Assembly: GCA_946482325.1 (NCBI GenBank)
Contig: CAMLRA010000074.1
Coordinates: 1-19,088, forward strand
DNA: 19,088 bases
Direction: 5' to 3'
Source: an uncultured Chromatiaceae bacterium
Lineage (GTDB): Bacteria > Pseudomonadota > Gammaproteobacteria > Enterobacterales > Alteromonadaceae
Shown here in pieces: positions 8,151 through 14,447 of this stretch. The notes under the pieces were generated by a model. That model saw only the letters and a list, made by a program, of their open reading frames with translations. It was not told the origin of the DNA and did not search any database. The position numbers and the translations under genes were made by a program. How positions within the stretch are numbered: the first letter of the stretch is position 1; every line of letters starts with the position of its first letter.

Positions 8151-9125
8151 ATGGTTTTGTGGTGGAGTTCGTTGTTGTCGTATCCGTCGGCAAGTCGCTG
8201 ACTGTCACCACACCGCCCCTATTGATTTGATTAATCCGCAGCTCACGTCCGCGCTGCAGCCTGTTCCAACCGAGGCTGTTCGTTATCTGGTAAGAAACCT
8301 GTGAGATGTCACACAAGTCGGTTTGAACAACAGGGAAACATTCGGCGCTACGCTGATAAAAACCGGCAACCCGGAAATTGTTGTGACCAGGATAAGTGCC
8401 CGGTTCGGGTTAATAAAATCAAAGGCATTTAGCTTAAGCGCCCGCATCACATTTTAGCCGGTATAGCCGTGCTTACGAATGTAGGGACTACCACTGTAGC
8501 CTTGATACAACCGATACAATATCAACGACTGGCCCGGGAAATTCCCCCTGAGCACTGCATACAGGATAGCGTCCAGACTAGACTCAGCGCTACGCCTCAA
8601 TCTGCATGGTTTTAAGCGCGAGCAGCCCATCTGACGCCAACACATAGTCTTTTAGATTTTTGCGCGGATTCATATGATTGAGCTCGGCAATCACCACCAG
8701 GTCATGTAGATTCAGCCATGAAGACAGCTGCTCTTTTTGATTCAGCTGATTGAACCGGATTTTGGCTGGGATAGCTTCCGGGCTTTTGCCGATCTCTGTT
8801 ACGACAGCGCGCAATTCAGTTTTTTACGCAACTCTTCAAAATACAATTTATTGCAGACGTTGATGGTCAGCACATTAAAATGGGTATTTTAACCGGGTAT
8901 TCACCTTGGTACCTGAAGCTGAAGATTTTTTCCGACTTGGTGGGCCTGACATCAGCACTCTGACATCAGCACCGCTTGTTGCCGCAGATGGTCCACATCA
9001 TCGTAGCGAATTTGAATGTGCGACTCCTGGTCTGAGCCAAACCAATACTGCGGCAATTCCGCCGCTGCCACTATGCTGGCTAGCATCCCCACCATAGCGG
9101 CAATCAATACCAACCTTCTTTACAT
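8149..9125 (-). pseudogene. Decayed DUF547 paralogue
   Basis: Reading the minus strand in shifting frames recovers nearly the whole length of a DUF547 protein related to the intact gene at 9200-10396. Matches include LPQYWFGSDQESHIQIRYDD, AVLMS, GPPSRKKSSASG, LYFEEL, AIPAKIRFNQLNQKEQ, SWLNLHDLVVIAELN, LYQGYSGSPYIRKHGYTG, FRVAGFYQRSAE and NRGGVVTVSDLP, ending at TAA 8149-8151. Lesions: TAA as codon 2 (ATG at 9125); a 14-base tandem duplication at 8947 that shifts the frame; frameshifts near 8815 and near 8590; TAA at 8454-8456; a one-base loss near 8405; and an internal deletion of about 65-80 codons near 8290. It has a signal peptide of its own (VLIAAMVGMLASIVAAAELP) and differs from the intact copy at roughly half the residues. 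It is therefore an old divergent paralogue that later died, not a recent copy. Confidence 0.9.
8947..8972. repeat. 14-base tandem duplication in the pseudogene
   Basis: TGACATCAGCACTC (8947-8960) is followed at once by the first 12 bases of itself (8961-8972). In protein terms the VLMS codons occur twice. Because 14 is not a multiple of 3, the duplication breaks the reading frame. It looks like replication slippage. Confidence 0.85.
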
Positions 9126-9163
9126 TGAAACGCCATGTTCAATGCTTTATTGCAAATCTCCTG

Positions 9164-9189
9164 CAAAAAATGCCGGCCTGCGCCGGCAT
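9164..9189 (-). terminator. Terminator of the intact DUF547 gene
   Basis: A perfect 8-bp stem ATGCCGGC / GCCGGCAT (9170-9177 with 9182-9189, loop of 4) is followed on the minus strand by a run of T. It lies 10 bases past the stop codon and is the strongest intrinsic terminator in the window. Confidence 0.88.
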
Positions 9190-9199
9190 GTCCGTGAGG

Positions 9200-10396
9200 T
9201 TATTGCTTGGATTTATCGTCGTTTTGCCCAGCTTCAGATGTCTTTGCCGCTTCCGCTTCAGTTAAATCCGTCACTGTCACTACACCGCCGCGGTTTTCAT
9301 GATTAAATTTGAGCTCTTTCAGCTTTTGTACCTGGTCGGCCGAGAAGCGGCCATAAGTCACAGATTTGGCCTGCAACGCTAAAGACATCCCCTCAAGATT
9401 GGCGACTTCGCCGCGCTCTGGATTCTGCGAGAAAGCACCTAACAAAGCTGCATCATTGGTTGCTGCGCCCCCGCCATAATTACGGCTGGTGCCATAGATA
9501 TCGGTGACGGTCCAGTCGTTAATGTCAGCAACCAGCGTTTGCGCTTCATCGAGCAACGGGATCTCGTCTTCCCGCAGATACTCTCTTAAATGACTGCGTA
9601 AATCGGTGGCAAAATCAGGGAAATAACTGGCGTTGCGCTGATAAAAACCGGCAACCCGGAAGGTTTTACCATTTGGATATGTACCGCGGTTGGTATTGAT
9701 AAAGTCGTTAGCATTAAACTGCAGCGAGCGATTCAGATTAGCACCGGTATAGGCGTATTTGCGGATACTCGGGCTGCCGATATAACCCTGATACAAACCG
9801 TAGATCACCAGCACATCTTCCGGGTATTTTTGCTGTAACACGCCGTACTGAATGTCATTGAGGCTTAGTTGTACGCCACCAGCGTTGACCAGCTTGCGGG
9901 TCAATAAACCGTCTTTACCGGTAACAAAATCTTCTAAGTCTTTTTTCGGATAGATTTTGTTGATCTCGTCAATGACCACCACGTTATATAAATTCAGCCA
10001 AAAGGCGATTTGTTCTTTTTTACTGAGCGAGTTGAGTGGGATCTCGGCGGGAACCGATTCCAGACTGGCCCGGATTTTACTGACGACTGCCGCCATTTCC
10101 GGTTTCTTTTTAAACTCTTCGAACATGATACGGTTGCCGGCATTGGTGGTGAGTGTGTTGTAATTGTTTTTCAGCCGGGTACTGACAGTGGCCGTTGAAG
10201 CCTTAGATTTCTTCCGGCTCGGTGGTCCGGACATCAGGACTGCAGAGTCCAAAACATAATCCAGGTCGCTGTAACTGATAGTGATAGTCGAATCCTGTGT
10301 TTCGCCCTGCCAGGTCTCCGGTAACACAAAATCGCTGGCGGCAGCCCTCCAGCACAACACCATCAGCGATACAAACACAAAAAAAGTTTTCCACAT
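9200..10396 (-). CDS. Exported DUF547 domain protein, function unknown
   Basis: Protein of 398 residues with a signal peptide (MWKTFFVFVSLMVLCWRAAA), so periplasmic or outer-membrane associated. DUF547 signatures are KKEQIAFWLNLYNVVVIDEI (126-145), SLNDIQYGVL (178-187) and FRVAGFYQRNASYFPDF (246-262). The segment where members I know carry an Asn-Cys...Cys-Pro motif reads YGLYQGYIGSPSIRKYAYTG (199-218), without cysteine. The C-terminal part holds GTSRNYGGGAATNDAALLGA and a charged, disordered tail. The start at 10396 is chosen over an upstream ATG at 10456: AGGAG lies just before it, it begins the signal peptide, and the candidate promoter covers 10428-10456. A decayed paralogue lies downstream. 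No Pho box was found. The biochemical role of DUF547 is not known to me. Confidence 0.85.
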   Translation of the reverse strand: MWKTFFVFVSLMVLCWRAAASDFVLPETWQGETQDSTITISYSDLDYVLDSAVLMSGPPSRKKSKASTATVSTRLKNNYNTLTTNAGNRIMFEEFKKKPEMAAVVSKIRASLESVPAEIPLNSLSKKEQIAFWLNLYNVVVIDEINKIYPKKDLEDFVTGKDGLLTRKLVNAGGVQLSLNDIQYGVLQQKYPEDVLVIYGLYQGYIGSPSIRKYAYTGANLNRSLQFNANDFINTNRGTYPNGKTFRVAGFYQRNASYFPDFATDLRSHLREYLREDEIPLLDEAQTLVADINDWTVTDIYGTSRNYGGGAATNDAALLGAFSQNPERGEVANLEGMSLALQAKSVTYGRFSADQVQKLKELKFNHENRGGVVTVTDLTEAEAAKTSEAGQNDDKSKQ

Positions 10397-10411
10397 TTTT
10401 GTTCTCCTTTT

Positions 10412-10425
10412 TGCCAGTGCTGGCA
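10412..10425. promoter_or_regulatory. Palindrome at the DUF547 transcription start
   Basis: TGCCAG-TG-CTGGCA is a perfect inverted repeat (two 6-base arms, 2-base centre). It lies just after the candidate -10 (10428-10433), so it would overlap the first transcribed bases. It could be a repressor site or an RNA hairpin. No known operator was recognised. Confidence 0.35.
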
Positions 10426-10427
10426 TC

Positions 10428-10456
10428 ACCATAGGTGAATAATTCAGCAAACTCAA
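10428..10456 (-). promoter_or_regulatory. Candidate sigma-70 promoter of the DUF547 gene
   Basis: On the minus strand TTGAGT (10456-10451), a 17-base spacer and TATGGT (10433-10428) each match 4/6 of the consensus. Transcription would start near 10420, leaving a short leader with AGGAG before the ATG at 10396. Confidence 0.45.
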
Positions 10457-10622
10457 CTTAAAAACCCCTTTATGTTCACATTTTTTTATCTAAAAACCGG
10501 CCCTTTTTGTTCTGGTTGTACTGAGCACAAGGTAAATCCGCAACAGGGGCTGTCAGGCGATTGGCAAGCGGCTGATTTCCCGCTAAGTTAACGCTGTCCC
10601 TTTTTTTTCATCAGGAATTGAT

Positions 10623-11921
10623 ATGCGTTTTTTGCTTTCCGCCCTGACGCTCGCACTGGCCGCACAGGCCCAAGCGACCGATATGAAAACGACCCTGTCT
10701 CCGGCAATTAGTGCCGTAATGCCACAAGTGATCAACTGGCGTCGTGATTTACACCAACACCCGGAATTGTCGAACCGGGAAAAACGCACCAGCGCGCTGG
10801 TGGCGGCTGAACTGAAAAAACTTGGCCTGGAAGTTCAGACCGGCATCGCCCACACCGGGGTGGTCGCGATTTTAAAAGGCGCTAAGCCGGGAAAATTAGT
10901 AGCGCTGCGCGCCGATATGGATGCGTTACCGGTGAAAGAGCAAGTGGACCTGCCGTTCGCATCCAAAGAAATGGCCGAATTTAATGGTCAGCAAGTCGGT
11001 GTGATGCACGCCTGCGGGCACGATGCACATGTGGCGATGTTACTGGGCGCAGCGACAGTGCTGAGCAAACACAAAGCGCAGCTGGCTGGTGATGTGATGT
11101 TTATCTTCCAGCCGGCTGAAGAAGGCCCACCGCCCGGAGAAGAAGGCGGCGCTAAACTGATGCTCAAAGAAGGGATTTTTGCTAAACGCAAACCAGATGC
11201 GATTTTTGGTGTGCATGTCTGGCCCGGGCCGGCCGGGCAATTACAGGTCAAACCTGAAGGCATCATGGCGGCGGCGGACAGTTTCGAAATAACCGTCAAA
11301 GGTGTGCAGGTGCATGGTTCCAGCCCGTGGCGCGGGATTGACCCGGTTGCTGTGACAGGTCAGCTCATCACAGCTCTGCATCAAATTCCGGCCCGTCAGC
11401 TCGATGTGACGCAAGCGCCGGCAGTGATGTCGATTGGGCAAGTGCATGGCGGCGTGCGCTGGAATATCATTCCGGATGAAGTCAAACTGGGCGGCACTAT
11501 CCGCACCTTTGACCCGGCGATGCGCGAGCAGTTGATTCAAAAAATGCAGCACACCAGCGAACATATCGCTGCGGCCAGTGGCGCTACGGCGCATTTCCAT
11601 TCACAAAGCTTCGCTGCTGTAACCTGGAACCACGCTGGCCTCACGGAATGGGCGATGCCGTCACTGAACTGGGCCGGTGCCAAAGCTGGTGTCAGCCCAA
11701 TTAAACCTATCACCGCTTCGGAAGATTTTTCCTTTTTCCAACAGGAAGTACCGGGCGTATTTTTATTCCTCGGAATTGCCGAACCTGGCCAGCCACTGGA
11801 AAAAACCGCACCGAACCATTCGCCGTTTTTCCGCGTGTATGAACCTGCGATGGAAAACGGTGTGCGGGCATTGGCAGGATTAGCGGTTGATTTTCTGGCA
11901 CAGGCGCCGGTGCTGAAGTAG
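10623..11921 (+). CDS. Secreted M20 family metallo-amidohydrolase (hippurate/N-acyl-amino-acid hydrolase type)
   Basis: Zinc-type peptidase M20 enzyme that cleaves N-acyl amino acids or small amides; the actual substrate is unknown. The protein has 432 residues. A signal peptide (MRFLLSALTLALAAQAQA) places it in the periplasm or outside. Family motifs: WRRDLHQHPELSNRE (39-53), ALRADMDALPV (94-104) and MHACGHDAHVAML (128-140, Cys131 and His133 as metal ligands). Further ones are PAEEG (164-168, Glu166/Glu167 catalytic and ligand), FGVHVWP (195-201, His198) and NHSPFF (398-403, His399). The dimerisation-domain loop reads VKGVQVHGSSPWRGIDP, the variant of exported members. AGGAA lies 7 bases before the ATG. 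It is divergent from the DUF547 gene and converges on phoR. No convincing Pho box precedes it, so a link to phosphate is not shown. Confidence 0.9.
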   Translation: MRFLLSALTLALAAQAQATDMKTTLSPAISAVMPQVINWRRDLHQHPELSNREKRTSALVAAELKKLGLEVQTGIAHTGVVAILKGAKPGKLVALRADMDALPVKEQVDLPFASKEMAEFNGQQVGVMHACGHDAHVAMLLGAATVLSKHKAQLAGDVMFIFQPAEEGPPPGEEGGAKLMLKEGIFAKRKPDAIFGVHVWPGPAGQLQVKPEGIMAAADSFEITVKGVQVHGSSPWRGIDPVAVTGQLITALHQIPARQLDVTQAPAVMSIGQVHGGVRWNIIPDEVKLGGTIRTFDPAMREQLIQKMQHTSEHIAAASGATAHFHSQSFAAVTWNHAGLTEWAMPSLNWAGAKAGVSPIKPITASEDFSFFQQEVPGVFLFLGIAEPGQPLEKTAPNHSPFFRVYEPAMENGVRALAGLAVDFLAQAPVLK

Positions 11922-11932
11922 TCCTCACCAGC

Positions 11933-11959
11933 GTACGGCGGCGCTTGCGCTCGCCGTAC
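11933..11959. terminator. Hairpin between convergent M20 and phoR genes
   Basis: GTACGGCG (11933-11940) pairs with CGCCGTAC (11952-11959), and the loop contains a further GCGC-TT-GCGC stem. No T-run follows on either strand. It may end transcription from both sides with low efficiency or act as an RNA 3' end; a palindromic repeat element is also possible. Confidence 0.4.
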
Positions 11960-11993
11960 CTAACGGACTCAGTGTTAACAGCAACGACGTTGA

Positions 11994-13334
11994 TTATTTC
12001 AGCTTTTTCGGTAGCTTCGGCTGAGTTGCAGTCAGCTCCCCGACCACCAGCTCCGGCGGCAGTGCAAAAGAAAATGAGCTGCCGCGTTTTGGTTCACTGA
12101 AAATCATCAGCCGGCTTTGATGACGCGATAATACGTGTTTGACAATAGCCAGGCCAAGGCCGGTGCCGCCAGTGTTGCGGGCTCGCGCCTGATCGACCCG
12201 GTAAAACCGCTCAGTTAAACGTTTGACGTGTTGTGACGCGATACCTTCGCCGTTATCAGTCACGGTAAACACCGCTTTGTGGTGCTCACGCCGCCAGCTG
12301 ACTTTGATCTCGCCGCCATCCGGGGTGTATTTAATCGCATTAGTCACCAGATTGGAAAAGGCACTGCGCAGCTCTTCGGTGATGGCATTGACGCGCAGAT
12401 CCGGGTCAATTTCAAACTGGATGTGATGCTGTTTCTCGCGGTTCAGGCTCTGTGCCTCCTGCTCGAGCAACATCAACATCGCCGGTGCATCAACATTGTC
12501 GTCGTAATGCACTTTGGCTGCCGCTTCAATTCGCGACAAGGTCAATAATTGCTGGACCAGATTGTCCATGCGTTTGGTCTGATCCAGCATCACCGAATGC
12601 GCTTTTTGCCAAATGGCCTGCTGCGGCAGATGCTCAGGCTCCATCATTTCCAGATAACCCTGCAACACGGTCAGCGGCGTACGCAGCTCATGAGACACGT
12701 TGGCAACAAAGTCTTTGCGGATTTGCTCAAGCTGTTTGAGCTGGGTGATATCACGGATGATCAGCAAATATTGTTTTTCGCCATACTGCAACACGCGGTA
12801 TTCCAGCGTCAGATCTTCAGTCAGCGGTGAAGGTAACTCTATCGCCTGCTCGAAATTTTGCTGTTGCAGATATTGCTGAAATTCGGGGTTGCGAATCAGG
12901 TTATCAATGCGCTGGCGTTCATCCATCGGCCATCTCAAACCTGCCATTTGTTGGGCCAACTTGTTGCACCAGACAATAGTCCAGTCGAGGCTCAGCACCA
13001 CTATGGCATCTGGTAAGGCTTCAGCACCGTCGCGGAAGCGCCGCACCAGTGCGCGTAAATCTTTGTTTTTCTTGCGTGCTTTGCGCTGTCGATAATAAAT
13101 GCCGTCAAACACCTGCTGCCAGCTGCCATCACCGGCCGGCGGCGATAATTTGCGATCACGCCAAAGCCATTTATCCAGCAAAAACAGATGCTTGTAATGC
13201 CAGGCAATAATGCCAAGCGCAAGCAACAACAAAAACTCACTGGTCAGATCAAACAGCCAACCCAGTGCTGCGGCCAGCAAAAACAAGCCGGCCAGACGAC
13301 TGACAATAGTGCGTTTGGACAGTAATAAACGCAT
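11994..13334 (-). CDS. phoR: Phosphate regulon sensor histidine kinase PhoR
   Basis: Inner-membrane kinase that, with the Pst transporter and PhoU, reports phosphate supply and phosphorylates PhoB. The protein has 446 residues. Two hydrophobic segments near residues 13-27 and 33-52 form a short hairpin with almost no periplasmic loop, as in other PhoR proteins. A basic linker (RKARKKNKDLR) and a PAS domain (about 100-195, ALPDAIVVLSLDWTIVWCNK) follow. The HisKA domain has His215 in FVANVSHELRTPLTVLQGY. The ATPase domain shows N332 (LVTNAIKYTPDGG), DNGEGI (360-365), the F box (TERFYRVD) and GGTGLGLAIVKH (389-400). It lies 55 bases after phoB in the same direction, so it is probably cotranscribed. 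Identification is firm. Confidence 0.96.
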   Translation of the reverse strand: MRLLLSKRTIVSRLAGLFLLAAALGWLFDLTSEFLLLLALGIIAWHYKHLFLLDKWLWRDRKLSPPAGDGSWQQVFDGIYYRQRKARKKNKDLRALVRRFRDGAEALPDAIVVLSLDWTIVWCNKLAQQMAGLRWPMDERQRIDNLIRNPEFQQYLQQQNFEQAIELPSPLTEDLTLEYRVLQYGEKQYLLIIRDITQLKQLEQIRKDFVANVSHELRTPLTVLQGYLEMMEPEHLPQQAIWQKAHSVMLDQTKRMDNLVQQLLTLSRIEAAAKVHYDDNVDAPAMLMLLEQEAQSLNREKQHHIQFEIDPDLRVNAITEELRSAFSNLVTNAIKYTPDGGEIKVSWRREHHKAVFTVTDNGEGIASQHVKRLTERFYRVDQARARNTGGTGLGLAIVKHVLSRHQSRLMIFSEPKRGSSFSFALPPELVVGELTATQPKLPKKLK

Positions 13335-13389
13335 AGTACCTACTTGGTTGCGACGACCTGTCTGTGACAGGCCGTCAGGCGGACTGAGG

Positions 13390-14076
13390 TTATTTTACCG
13401 AAAAACGATAGCCGGAGCCACGTACGGTTTGCACCAGGCGGTCATGGCCACCATGTGAAATCGCTTTGCGCAGCCGGCGGATATGTACATCGACCGTGCG
13501 GTCCTCGACATAAACATTGGTGCCCCAGACGTGGTCCAGCAACTGTTCACGACTGTAGACCCGCTCCGGGTGCGTCATAAAAAAGTGCAGCAGGCGGAAT
13601 TCGGTTGGGCCCATATCCAGTGGCTGGTCGACTGCAGTGACACGATGCGACACCGGGTCCAATTTTAAGCCCTGTACTTCAATCACTTCATCCAGACTGG
13701 TCGGTGCGACGCGGCGGATCACCGCTTTAATGCGCGCCATCAGCTCTTTCGGTGAGAACGGTTTGGTGACATAGTCGTCGGCGCCCACTTCGAGGCCACG
13801 CACTTTGTCTTCTTCTTCACCGCGCGCCGTGATCATGATGATCGGAATGCTGCGGGTCAGCTCATGTTGTTTCATCTTTTTGGCAATTTGAATGCCGCTG
13901 CCACCAGGCAGCATCCAGTCCAGTAGCACTAAATCCGGGTAAGGCTCCACCAACTGATTGATTGCACTATCAAAATCAGCTGCCGTGCTGGCCTGATATC
14001 CATTTTGTTCCAGCACAAAACACAACATATCGCGAATTGGTGCTTCATCTTCCACTATCAGAATTCGTCTCGACAT
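13390..14076 (-). CDS. phoB: Phosphate regulon response regulator PhoB
   Basis: OmpR-type transcription factor that binds Pho boxes as tandem dimers and recruits sigma-70 polymerase. The protein has 228 residues. The receiver domain (1-120) keeps every key residue at the same number as E. coli PhoB: Glu9, Asp10, Asp53 (phosphorylated, [11 protein letters not shown]), Thr83 and Lys105. The winged-helix domain (about 125-228) includes the recognition helix around [14 protein letters not shown] (193-206) and ends with GSGYRFSVK. The ATG is at 14076 with a poor ribosome site. A Pho box 56 bases upstream, and a second array further up, imply autoregulation. phoR follows. Confidence 0.97.
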   Translation of the reverse strand: MSRRILIVEDEAPIRDMLCFVLEQNGYQASTAADFDSAINQLVEPYPDLVLLDWMLPGGSGIQIAKKMKQHELTRSIPIIMITARGEEEDKVRGLEVGADDYVTKPFSPKELMARIKAVIRRVAPTSLDEVIEVQGLKLDPVSHRVTAVDQPLDMGPTEFRLLHFFMTHPERVYSREQLLDHVWGTNVYVEDRTVDVHIRRLRKAISHGGHDRLVQTVRGSGYRFSVK

Positions 14077-14115
14077 AGCCTGTTACCATCATCCGAGGTT
14101 TTGGGTACTGCTCAA

Positions 14116-14149
14116 AGTATCCCGCCTTATTATGACATTTTTATGAAAG
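14116..14149 (-). promoter_or_regulatory. Pho box and proximal promoter of phoB
   Basis: On the minus strand CTTTCAT-AAAA-ATGTCAT (14149 to 14132) is a 7-4-7 PhoB site with 6/7 and 6/7 matches. Ten bases on comes GATACT (14121-14116), a 4/6 -10. The box ends 56 bases before the phoB start codon, close to the distance seen at pstS and pstC. Confidence 0.8.
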
Positions 14150-14254
14150 ACAGCAGTCCGGTGCTGACTTTGTCACAATTCATTTGCATATAGCCAGCGC
14201 TATCAGCGATTTACACCGACAGCAGTTCAGCATGCTGCCGCGTGCCGGCGTCAA

Positions 14255-14310
14255 AATATTACGAACTGGCAAGACAGTTCCGTGACAGTTTTCTGAAGCT
14301 TTTTTGACAG
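14255..14310 (-). promoter_or_regulatory. Four-unit PhoB array facing phoB (distal promoter)
   Basis: Units recur every 11 bases on the minus strand: CTGTCAA (14310), GCTTCAG (14299), CTGTCAC (14288) and CTGTCTT (14277), each separated by 4 bases (AAAA, AAAA, GGAA). The two nearest phoB match 7/7 and 6/7; the second unit is poor (3/7). AATATT (14260-14255) lies 10 bases after the array and matches a -10 at 4/6. It would give a second, longer phoB transcript with a leader of nearly 180 bases, or hold PhoB near both divergent genes. Confidence 0.7.
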
Positions 14311-14349
14311 CAGACACGCCAGCCTGCGCCGCGCCTGCGTGCGTTTGCA

Positions 14350-14405
14350 CTGTCATCTGCCTGCCAACATTCTGTCATAAAACAGTCACGCCCGCGCTTT
14401 ACCGT
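14350..14405 (+). promoter_or_regulatory. Four-unit PhoB array and promoter of the lipoprotein gene
   Basis: Units recur every 11 bases: CTGTCAT (14350), CTGCCAA (14361), CTGTCAT (14372) and CAGTCAC (14383), matching 7/7, 5/7, 7/7 and 6/7. The proximal pair forms a near-perfect Pho box with an AAAA spacer. Ten bases after it comes TACCGT (14400-14405), a weak -10 (3/6), as expected for an activator-dependent promoter. The start codon is at 14448. The remainder of the 371-base gap (14150-14254) shows no feature beyond a short CAGCATGCTG palindrome near 14228. Confidence 0.85.
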
Positions 14406-14447
14406 CTCTGCAGTTTTTTATGACCCACTGCATCGACGGAGATTAAG

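Noticed and set aside
10397..10456. Longer DUF547 protein starting at 10456
   Set aside because: The added 20 residues precede a clean signal peptide, lack a ribosome site and overlap the candidate promoter; the AGGAG before 10396 decides.
10550..10567. CTGTCAG-GCGA-TTGGCAA before the M20 hydrolase as a Pho box
   Set aside because: The first unit is good but the second matches only 4/7, and no -10 lies 10 bases after it. Not enough to place the hydrolase under PhoB.
13357..13371. CCTGTC-TGT-GACAGG hairpin between phoB and phoR as a terminator or PhoB site
   Set aside because: The stem is only 6 bp with no T-run, and there is a single PhoB-like half-site. phoB and phoR are still likely cotranscribed.
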